NCBI GenBank assembly: GCA_902802215.1 | Contig: CADCLH010000066.1 | Span: 1-17,149 of the forward strand | From: Oscillospiraceae bacterium | Lineage (GTDB): Bacteria > Bacillota > Clostridia > Oscillospirales > Oscillospiraceae | Reading direction: 5' to 3' | DNA: 17,149 nt | In this document: positions 1 to 8,096 of the stretch, piece after piece | Layout of the letters: every line of letters starts with the position of its first letter | Position numbering within the stretch: the first letter of the stretch is position 1 | Notes under the pieces: generated by a model | Databases searched by the model: none | Told to the model about the DNA's origin: nothing | The model's input: only the letters and a program-made list of their open reading frames with translations | Made by a program: the position numbers and the translations under genes

Positions 1-1670
<1,670 letters not shown>

Positions 1671-1715
1671 ATACAAAACTCCCTTGATGGTTTATCCTTT
1701 TCAACACAAAGAGAG

Positions 1716-1744
1716 ATTTTAACATCCTCCCGGGCGTTTTGCAA
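1716..1744 (-). promoter_or_regulatory. Probable SigA-type promoter of typA
   Basis: Read on the minus strand: -35 TTGCAA (1739-1744), a 17-bp spacer and -10 TAAAAT (1716-1721). The -10 matches the consensus at 5 of 6 positions and the -35 at 4 of 6. It lies just after the ATPase operon terminator and would give a leader of about 40 nt before typA. Confidence 0.65.
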
Positions 1745-1762
1745 GGATTTCTTTGCCAATTG

Positions 1763-1803
1763 GCGCAAAAAAACCGACCGCTTCCGCGGTCGGTTTTTTG
1801 CGC
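1763..1803 (-). terminator. Rho-independent terminator of the V-type ATPase operon
   Basis: Inverted repeat CCGACCGC (1774-1781) / GCGGTCGG (1786-1793) with a 4-base loop. It is flanked by an A-run (1767-1773) that reads as seven T on the minus strand; the near-symmetric outer GCGC and A/T arms extend the pairing. It begins 12 bases after the ntpD stop codon, so it ends the ATPase transcript. The T-run on the other side could in principle also stop plus-strand transcription. Confidence 0.9.
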
Positions 1804-1814
1804 TTGTTTGGCAA

Positions 1815-2465
1815 CTACTTGTAGTGGTGGGCGTCCTGCAGCACCATTTCCTTGACCTTGAGCAGACGCACCTTGGTGGCGTTCTCGTTCTCCTCCAGCT
1901 TCATGGTGATGTACTTGATGTTCTTCTCCAGATCGGGGATCATCACGTACTCGAGGGCGTTGACCCTTCTGCGGGTCTTTTCGATCTCCTCGGCCAGAAG
2001 CTGCATGGTCTTCTCGACCTGAGCCAGCTCCAGCATGTCCTCGAAGACCTTGGCCATGTGCTCGAGCGCGTCGTCCAGCTCGCCGCTGGTCTGCGCGAAG
2101 CCGTAGGGGTAGATCTCCGACGGGTCGCTGTTTTTGGTCGTGAAGCTGTAGAGGGGGACGTTGACCGACATGATGTTTTTGAACTTCATGTCGAGCTCCA
2201 CGCTCTGGCGCGGATACAGCAGCGCCTGCTCCAGCATCTCGGGCGACATGATGGAGCTTGCCACCTGCAGGGAGGCAAAGGCCTCGGTCAGCCCCTCCTC
2301 CACGCGGGTGCGCAGCTGCTTGTTGCGCTTGACGACGTCCATGAACTGGCGCATCAGCTCATCGCGCTTGTCCTTGAGCAGCTTGTGCCCGCGCCGGGCG
2401 GTCTTGAGACGGCCCTTGAGCTGGTTGAGCACCATCCTGGTGGGGGTAATCGTCGTACCTGCCAA
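1815..2465 (-). CDS. ntpD: V-type ATP synthase subunit D (central rotor shaft)
   Basis: Subunit D is the long coiled-coil axle that turns inside the A3B3 head and couples ATP hydrolysis to ring rotation. The protein has 216 residues, normal for the family, with the conserved N-terminus MAGTTITPTRMVLNQLKGRL. Two charged helices flank a central globular part, as in NtpD homologues, with the second helix around residues 150-205 (RRRVNALEYVMIPDLEKNI). The start is TTG at 2463-2465: the nearby ATG at 2470-2472 is out of frame, whereas the TTG frame gives the conserved family N-terminus and lies 5 bases after a full GGAGGTGAT site. It is the last gene of the operon, 35 bases after ntpB. The frame is intact. 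Confidence 0.95.
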   Translation of the reverse strand: MAGTTITPTRMVLNQLKGRLKTARRGHKLLKDKRDELMRQFMDVVKRNKQLRTRVEEGLTEAFASLQVASSIMSPEMLEQALLYPRQSVELDMKFKNIMSVNVPLYSFTTKNSDPSEIYPYGFAQTSGELDDALEHMAKVFEDMLELAQVEKTMQLLAEEIEKTRRRVNALEYVMIPDLEKNIKYITMKLEENENATKVRLLKVKEMVLQDAHHYK

Positions 2466-2470
2466 AAAGC

Positions 2471-2479
2471 ATCACCTCC
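2471..2479 (-). promoter_or_regulatory. Shine-Dalgarno that supports a TTG start for ntpD
   Basis: GGAGGTGAT on the minus strand, nearly a full anti-16S match. An ATG overlaps its end but is in the wrong frame; the in-frame TTG at 2463-2465 has correct spacing and gives the conserved D-subunit N-terminus. Confidence 0.8.
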
Positions 2480-2500
2480 AGATTCGTAAAGTAAAGGGGA

Positions 2501-3766
2501 TCACTCTTTGGGCCAGTACTTCTCGATGAATTCGGGCTTGATGCGCTTGAGCTCGCGCTTGGGCAGGATGCTCAGCAGCTTCCAGCCGATGTCCAGCGTC
2601 TCCTCGATGGAACGGTTGGTCTCGTTGCCCTGGCTGACGTAGACCTTCTCGAACTCGTCGGCGAACTTGGCGAAGAGCTTGTCGTCGTCCGACAGCGCGG
2701 CCTCGCCCAGGATGGTCATGAGCTCCTTGGCGTCCTTGCCGCGAGAGTAGGCGGCGAAGAGCTGGTTCATGGTGCCGGCGTGGTCCTCGCGGGTCTTGCC
2801 GACGCCGATGCCCTTGTCCTTCAGACGGCTCAGGGACGGCAGCACGTTGACCGGCGGGACGATGCCCTTGCGGTACAGCTCGCGGGACAGGATGATCTGA
2901 CCCTCGGTGATGTAGCCGGTCAGGTCGGGGATGGGGTGGGTCTTGTCGTCCTCGGGCATGGTCAGGATCGGGATCATGGTGATCGAGCCCTTGTGGCCCA
3001 GACGGCGGCCGGCGCGCTCGTACATGGTGGCGAGGTCGGTGTACAGGTAGCCGGGGTAGCCGCGGCGGCCCGGGACCTCCTTCTTGGCGGCGGAGATCTC
3101 ACGCAGGGCCTCGGCGTAGTTGGTGATGTCGGTCAGGATGACCAGCACGTGCATGTCCTTCTCGAAGGCCAGGTACTCGGCGGCGGTCAGGGCCATGCGC
3201 GGGGTGGCGATACGCTCGACCGCGGGGTCGTTGGCGAGGTTCGAGAAGACGACGGTGCGGTCGATGGCGCCGGTGCGGCGGAAGTCGTTGATGAAGTACT
3301 CTCGCCCAGCACGCGCGCCTGACGGGCGATCTGCGCGGCCAGGGCCGCGTGGGGCAGACCGGAGCCGGAGAAGATCGGCAGCTTCTGGCCGCGGACCAGG
3401 GTGTTCAGACCGTCGATGGTGGACACGCCGGTCTGGATGAACTCGGCGGGGTAGGCGCGGGCGGCGGGGTTCATGGGCAGGCCGTTGATGTCCATGTGGG
3501 CGTCGGCCAGGATGGCGGGGCCGGACGGCGAGCTGCTGCGGGTGGCCGAGGAAGCGGACCTTGGTCTCGGCCAGGTTGATGCCCTGCGCGGACTCGAACA
3601 GCTGGACGACGGCCTTGTCGCCCTCGACCTCCAGCACCTTGCAGCGGCGGACCTCGCCGTTGGGGAGCTCCAGCTCGCCCAGCTCGTCGTAGGTGACGCC
3701 TTCGACGTTCTCCACGACCATCAGGGGGCTTGCGATCTCTCGAATGGTTTTATATTCCTTGATCAT
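2501..3766 (-). CDS. ntpB: V-type ATP synthase subunit B, with two internal deletions that shift and then restore the frame
   Basis: Subunit B is the non-catalytic nucleotide-binding subunit of the A3B3 head and supplies the arginine finger (in PSLSRLKDKGIG). One frame stays open for 421 codons, against 458 in E. hirae NtpB. Residues 1-81, ending in LGHPQQLAV, are normal. Then about 224 bases (roughly 3300-3523) encode B only in another frame, where MDINGLPMNPAARAYP and LVRGQKLPIFSGSGLPHA are readable. The original frame resumes at EYFINDFRRTGAIDRTV. By comparison with E. hirae about 17-18 residues are missing at the first joint (about 3521-3526) and about 19 at the second (about 3299-3303). 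The missing parts are the region SRDMxGRVFDGxGRP and the core FAVVFAAxGITFEEAE. As written the product would not be functional. The ATG overlaps the ntpA stop in ATGA and has a strong GGAGGTGAGG site. Confidence 0.9.
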   Translation of the reverse strand: MIKEYKTIREIASPLMVVENVEGVTYDELGELELPNGEVRRCKVLEVEGDKAVVQLFESAQGINLAETKVRFLGHPQQLAVRPRHPGRRPHGHQRPAHEPRRPRLPRRVHPDRRVHHRRSEHPGPRPEAADLLRLRSAPRGPGRADRPSGARAGREYFINDFRRTGAIDRTVVFSNLANDPAVERIATPRMALTAAEYLAFEKDMHVLVILTDITNYAEALREISAAKKEVPGRRGYPGYLYTDLATMYERAGRRLGHKGSITMIPILTMPEDDKTHPIPDLTGYITEGQIILSRELYRKGIVPPVNVLPSLSRLKDKGIGVGKTREDHAGTMNQLFAAYSRGKDAKELMTILGEAALSDDDKLFAKFADEFEKVYVSQGNETNRSIEETLDIGWKLLSILPKRELKRIKPEFIEKYWPKE

Positions 3767-5566
3767 TCTTCCTCACCTCCGGCAACGGCCTCTGCGATCT
3801 GCTGCTTCATCTCGGCGATCATGGCGTCGTAGTCCTCGCCGAAGGTTTTGGCGTCGGCCATCTTGGCGCGGCCGAGCTTCTCGCGCACGGGGATGGCGAA
3901 GAGCGCGTTCATGTCGGCCCCCTTCGCGAGCGCCTCGCGGCAGAGCACGTCGTACTCCAGCACCATGTCCAGAAGCCTGAACTGCTTGGCGTAGGAGGAG
4001 TAGGCGTCCTCGTCGACGAAGGCGTTCTGCTGCAGGAAGTCCTCGCGGATGCTCTTGGCGGTCTCCATCGTGAGACGGTCGGACGCGGAGAGCGCGTCCT
4101 GTCCGACCAGACGGACGATCTCCTGCAGCTCGCTCTCCTCCTGAAGGATGTGCATGGCCTTCTCGCGGTTTTGCATGTACTTCTCGCCGAACTGCTCGGT
4201 GTACCAGGCGCGCAGGGTGTCGAGGTACAGGGAGTAGGACGTCAGCCAGTTGATGGCCGGGAAGTGGCGGGCGTAGGCGAGGCTCGAATCCAGGGCCCAG
4301 AAGACCTTGACGATGCGCATCGTGGCCTGGGAGACGGGCTCGGAGATATCGCCGCCCGGAGGCGACACGGCGCCGATGGCGGTGACGGAGCCGCGGCGGT
4401 CGTCGGCGCCCATGCACTGCACCACGCCGGCGCGCTCGTAGAACTGCGCGAGGCGCGAGGCCAGGTACGCGGGGTAGCCCTCTTCGCCGGGCATCTCCTC
4501 GAGACGGCCGGACATCTCACGCAGGGCCTCGGCCCAGCGGGAGGTGGAGTCGGCCAGAACGGCGACGTCGTAGCCCATGTCGCGGAAGTACTCCGCGATC
4601 GTGATGCCGGTGTAGATCGAGGCCTCGCGCGCGGCCACGGGCATGTCGGAGGTGTTCGCGATCAGCACCGTGCGCTTCATCAGCGGCTCGCCGTTGCGCG
4701 GGTCCTTCAGCTCGGGGAACTCCATCAGCACGTCGGTCATCTCGTTGCCGCGCTCGCCGCAGCCGATGTAGACCACGATGTCCACGTCGGACCACTTGGC
4801 TGTAGACCACGATGTCCACGTCGGACCACTTGGCGAGCTGGTGCTGCACGACGGTCTTGCCCGAGCCGAAGGGGCCGGGAACGGCCGCAGTGCCGCCCTT
4901 GGCGATGGGGAAGAGCGTGTCGATGATGCGCTGGCCGGAGTTCATCGGGCGCGCGGGGACGTACTTTCTGGCGTAGGGTCTCTGGATACGGACGGGCCAG
5001 CGCTGGACCATGCTCAGCTCCTTCTCGCCCTTGTCGGTCTTGACCTTCGCCACGATCTCGTCGACCGTGTACTCGCCCTGCTCGACGACCCAGGTCACCT
5101 CGCCCTTCACGCCGTTGGGGACCATGATCTTGTGCAGGATCGCGCTGGTCTCCTGAACGGTGCCGAGCACGTCGCCGGGGCCGACCTGATCGCCGGGCTT
5201 GGCGACGGGGACGAACTCCCACTTCTTCTCACGGTTGAGGGCGGGCACGTCCATGCCCCTGGTGATGCAGTCGCCGCTGAGGGCGCGCATCTCGGGCAGG
5301 GGGCGCTGGATGCCGTCGTAAATATTGTCCAGCATGCCGGGTCCGAGCTCGACGGACAGCGGCATTCCGGTGGTCACGACCGACGCGCCGGGGCCGAGGC
5401 CGGAGGTCTCCTCATAGACCTGGATGGAGGCTCTGTCGCCGGTCATGTTCAGGATCTCGCCGATCAGATGCTGAGAGCCCACGCGCACAACGTCGGAGAC
5501 GTTGGCGTCCGCCAGGCCCTCGGCCACGACAAGCGGGCCGGATACCTTGGTAATTGTTCCGCTCAT
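3763..5566 (-). pseudogene. ntpA: V-type ATP synthase catalytic subunit A, split by a 34-bp tandem duplication
   Basis: Subunit A hydrolyses or makes ATP in the A3B3 head. The first part (ATG at 5566) reads normally for about 255 residues, including the Walker A GPFGSGKT (231-238) and DIVVY. It then enters a duplicated 34-bp unit and shifts frame, running on as nonsense to a stop at 4517. The rest is open in a second frame from about 4785 to TGA at 3763. It contains GCGERGNEMTDV with the catalytic Glu, ADSTSRWAEALREMSGRLEE and MPGEEGYPAYL. Deleting one copy of the repeat restores one uninterrupted protein of 589 residues, matching the family (E. hirae NtpA about 593). The gene may therefore be whole in the organism and broken only in this sequence. 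SD AGGAGG lies before the ATG; there are 64 bases after the subunit F gene and an ATGA overlap with ntpB. Confidence 0.93.
4767..4834. repeat. Perfect 34-bp tandem duplication inside ntpA
   Basis: The units at 4767-4800 and 4801-4834 are identical over all 34 bases. The bases just outside do not continue the match. 34 is not a multiple of three, so the second copy causes the ntpA frameshift; removing one copy restores the conserved reading LAKWSDVDIVVYIGCGER. Confidence 0.98.
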
Positions 5567-5630
5567 TCTTTTCCTCCTTCCGCCCGCGTCCCGGAGAGGG
5601 CCGGGCGGGAATTTTTGATAAGCCGGGCGT

Positions 5631-5954
5631 TCAGTCGCCCAGGATGTTCGTGCCGACGGCGCGCTCGACGGCGGCCTTCAGCGCCTGCAAACCGAGACCG
5701 GAGGAGCCCTCGCGTCCCGGGATCACGATGATCGCGGGGCTCGGGACGTCCTTGAACTTGTCGATCTCGTTCTGGATCTGGGCGGCGAAGTTTTCCTCGA
5801 TGTAGATGATGGCGTACTCGTCCTCGCTCTCGCGGGTGAGCCTGCGCAGGAGCTTCCCGGCCTCGGCCGGGCTCTCCGCGGCGAAGGCGTCGAGACCCAG
5901 GGCCTTGAAGCCCATGACGGTGTCCCTGCCTCCGATAACGGCGATTTTAAGCAT
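5631..5954 (-). CDS. ntpG: V-type ATP synthase subunit F (central stalk; NtpG of E. hirae)
   Basis: This small subunit binds the D shaft in the central stalk. With ATG at 5954 it has 107 residues (E. hirae NtpG about 103). It begins MLKIAVIGGRDTVMGFKALG, the Rossmann-like start of the family, and carries YAIIYIEENFA and SPAIIVIPGREGS, also typical. An in-frame GTG at 5963 would add three residues and lies closer to the weak AAAGG site; I prefer the ATG because the family starts there. It overlaps the end of the subunit C gene by 8 bases, suggesting translational coupling. The gene name follows the E. hirae operon; other schemes call it atpF. Confidence 0.93.
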   Translation of the reverse strand: MLKIAVIGGRDTVMGFKALGLDAFAAESPAEAGKLLRRLTRESEDEYAIIYIEENFAAQIQNEIDKFKDVPSPAIIVIPGREGSSGLGLQALKAAVERAVGTNILGD

Positions 5955-6939
5955 ACAGATCACGCAGCCTTTCCCGGATGGCCTGCGGCTTCACGCCCGC
6001 AAGCCTGCCCGTGAGGATCATTCTGACGGCCTGGATCTCCCCCTCGACCGCGGCGAGGTAGGCGCAGACGGCCTCGGGGCCGTAGCTCACCAGCTTGGCG
6101 CCGCGCAGGTACGCGTTCACCGCGTTGTCGCAGGCCTGCTCGAAGGCCGTCATGCTGCCGCCCGCGAGCACGTCCGCCCCAAGCGCGGCGGCCTTCTCCA
6201 GCTTCGTGGAGGCGTAGAGCGCGGCAAGGCTGTCCTTGTCCGCCGCCGCCGCGATGCGCTGGACGCCGACGCCGCCGCCCTCGATCAGAACGCCCGCCAG
6301 GAAGTCCTGATTCTTGCCCATGCGCAGGGTACGCACGGCGCTCTTGAGGTTGGCGCTGTCGGTCAGGATCTCGACGTAGCCGTTCAGGAAGGGGCTGCCG
6401 ACCTTGTCGGCGACGGCGCGCAGCTCGTCAAAATACGCCTTGTCGAGCACGAAGTCGGACAGCTGGGGGTTGGCCGTGCGGGCCAGCACCGCCTTGGCCT
6501 CCGCCATCGCGCCGGCCAGGATCACCGGCAGGCGGGCGAGCCTGTCCTCGTTGTAGAGCTCCAGCAGCTTCCCGCCGGGGACGCGGCCGGAATCCGACAG
6601 CAGACGCCTGCAATCGCTGCCCATCGCCTCCGCCTTGAGGATGGCCTTGGCGTTGTGGTAGTCGTACTTGAGCTTGAACAGATCCACGAGCTCTTTGTCC
6701 GGGCAGAGCCCGTCGAGCTCGCCGAAGATCGCCGAGCGGCGCTCGGCGAGCGTCTGCTCCACTTCCCCGGCCTTCATCTGGGACATGTCGGGATAGCCGC
6801 AGTCCGTCAGGAGCTTGGCGGCGTCCTCAAAGGAGGCGGCGTCCAGCATGCGCTCCGCCCGCTCCCGGTTCAGGAGCCTCGGCTCCCTGGCGCGCAGCAT
6901 GGCGGACAAGCACAGATACGCTTCTTTTTTCGTTGACAA
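5947..6939 (-). CDS. ntpC: V-type ATP synthase subunit C (d-type socket between shaft and rotor ring)
   Basis: Subunit C sits on the membrane rotor ring and receives the D/F shaft. The protein has 330 residues, the usual size. It is helical and has the family's repeated pattern, with LVDLFKLKYDYHNAKAILKA near residues 85-104 and the C-terminal stretch EGEIQAVRMILTGRLAGV followed by RERLRDLYA, both characteristic of NtpC. The start is TTG at 6937-6939 (TTG TCA ACG AAA), 7 bases after a GGGAGG site; no in-frame ATG lies nearby. It is 22 bases after the subunit E gene and overlaps the subunit F gene. The frame is intact. Confidence 0.93.
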   Translation of the reverse strand: MSTKKEAYLCLSAMLRAREPRLLNRERAERMLDAASFEDAAKLLTDCGYPDMSQMKAGEVEQTLAERRSAIFGELDGLCPDKELVDLFKLKYDYHNAKAILKAEAMGSDCRRLLSDSGRVPGGKLLELYNEDRLARLPVILAGAMAEAKAVLARTANPQLSDFVLDKAYFDELRAVADKVGSPFLNGYVEILTDSANLKSAVRTLRMGKNQDFLAGVLIEGGGVGVQRIAAAADKDSLAALYASTKLEKAAALGADVLAGGSMTAFEQACDNAVNAYLRGAKLVSYGPEAVCAYLAAVEGEIQAVRMILTGRLAGVKPQAIRERLRDLYA

Positions 6940-6961
6940 TTTCTTCCCTCCCTTGGGGATC

Positions 6962-7549
6962 TCAGCCGAAGAGAACGCCGGCGAGCTGGCTTGCCATCTC
7001 TTCGCGGCAGAGGTCGACCAGCAGCTCCGCCGTGCAGTTGGCCTCGATGCTCCCGCGGCGCAGGATCAGGCCGCCCTTGAAGTCGCCCGTCTCGTCCGCG
7101 AGCGTGAGCTTCCCGCCGCCGAGCCGCTCGTTCGCGGCCGCGGCGACCTTCTCGCCGACGGCGGCGCGGTCGCGCGCGTTGAGCACGATCTGCTCGTCGC
7201 CGGTCACGGAGGCCTGCGCGGCCAGACGCGCCAGCAGCGCCGCATACTGGTCCTCGGGCAGGTTCACGAGCTGCCCGACGGCCCTGTCAAAGCTCTCGGA
7301 GACCATGTCCTGCTTGAGCGCGAGGATGGCCTTGCGGCCCTCCATCTTCGCCAGGCGCTCCATGCTCTCGAGCCGGTCCTGATTGGCCTTGACCCCGGCG
7401 CGGATCTTCTCGGCGTAGGCGTCTTTGGCCTGCTGCTCGTACGCGGCGCGGATCTCGGCGCAACGCTGCTCGGCCTGCGCGAGGACCGCAGAGCTCTGCG
7501 CCTCGGCGTCCGCCCGGATATGTGCGATGATCTTTTCCGTGCCTTTCAT
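6962..7549 (-). CDS. ntpE: V-type ATP synthase subunit E (peripheral stalk)
   Basis: Subunit E pairs with the small G/H-type protein to form the peripheral stalks that hold the head still against rotation. The protein has 195 residues, normal for bacterial NtpE. Residues 1-85 form an Ala/Glu/Lys-rich helix for coiled-coil pairing. The C-terminal globular domain ends with the family signature region GGLILRRGSIEANCTAELLV. ATG at 7549 is preceded by GGAG with normal spacing. It starts about 23 bases after the true end of ntpK. The frame is intact. Confidence 0.92.
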   Translation of the reverse strand: MKGTEKIIAHIRADAEAQSSAVLAQAEQRCAEIRAAYEQQAKDAYAEKIRAGVKANQDRLESMERLAKMEGRKAILALKQDMVSESFDRAVGQLVNLPEDQYAALLARLAAQASVTGDEQIVLNARDRAAVGEKVAAAANERLGGGKLTLADETGDFKGGLILRRGSIEANCTAELLVDLCREEMASQLAGVLFG

Positions 7550-7572
7550 AGCTTCTCCAATCCGGGTGCCGA

Positions 7573-8018
7573 TCAGCCGAGGTTGATGGCGTTGAGCATC
7601 ATGAAGGAGGCCAGCAGGGACAGAATGGCGTAGAACTCGACCGTGATGCAGAGGATCATGCCCTTGGACCAGTCGTCGGGCTGGCGACCTTGCCCTGGGC
7701 GATGGCGGACAGCAGACCGCCGAAGGCGATGGGAAGGCAGGCGGCCAGCACCTGCAGGCCCTGCTCGATGCTCATGCCGGGGACGAGCTTGTTGAAGGCG
7801 AGGAACCAGATAACGAAGCCGTACAGACCCTGGGTGCCGGGGATGACCTGCATGATCATCGCCTTGCCGAACTTGGAGGGATCCTCGGACACGAGGCCCG
7901 CGCCCGCCTCACCGGCGATGCCGGTGCCCTTGGCGGAGCCGATGCCCGCCATGAATGCCGCAAGACCCGCGCCCAGGATGCCCAGCGCGTAACCACCGAA
8001 TGCGTTCAGAAAATCCAT
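7573..8018 (-). pseudogene. ntpK: V-type ATP synthase subunit K (rotor ring proteolipid), frameshifted by an internal deletion
   Basis: K is the proteolipid of the ion-translocating rotor ring. From ATG at 8018 (SD GAGGAGG) the first 113 residues read as a normal NtpK: a glycine-rich first hairpin (GIGSAKGTGIAGEAGAG), PGTQGLYGFVIWF, and FGGLLSAIAQGKVAS. The frame then shifts near 7680-7682 and stops at 7656. The real C-terminal helix is readable in another frame as PDDWSKGMILCITVEFYAIL, ending AINLG at a TGA in 7573-7575. Comparison with E. hirae NtpK (156 residues) suggests about ten residues of the AxAGIxxLAK loop are missing, a deletion of about 31 bp. The ion-binding Glu of VEFYAIL lies beyond the break, so the product as written would be dead. 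TQ in PGTQGLYG, the Q of AQGK and that Glu match the Na+ ligands of E. hirae NtpK. Confidence 0.92.
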
Positions 8019-8067
8019 TTTTGTTTCCTCCTCAATATGTTGATTGAAATTGAGTAACTGTTGCTCC

Positions 8068-8096
8068 GCCCGCTCCCCCTTCGGGGAAAGACGGGC
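8068..8096 (-). other. Intra-operon hairpin between ntpI and ntpK
   Basis: The minus-strand RNA right after the ntpI stop codon can fold as GCCCG / CGGGC outside a C/T-rich arm pairing with GGGGGAG around a GAA loop, with a two-base bulge. There is no T-run after it, so it is not a standard terminator. It precedes the gene for the most abundant subunit, so it could stabilise or process the ntpK message. That role is inference. Confidence 0.55.

Noticed and set aside
4767..4834. Programmed ribosomal frameshifting in ntpA
   Set aside because: The frame change is fully explained by a perfect 34-bp duplication; there is no slippery sequence with a downstream structure, and the duplicated residues would spoil the conserved core.
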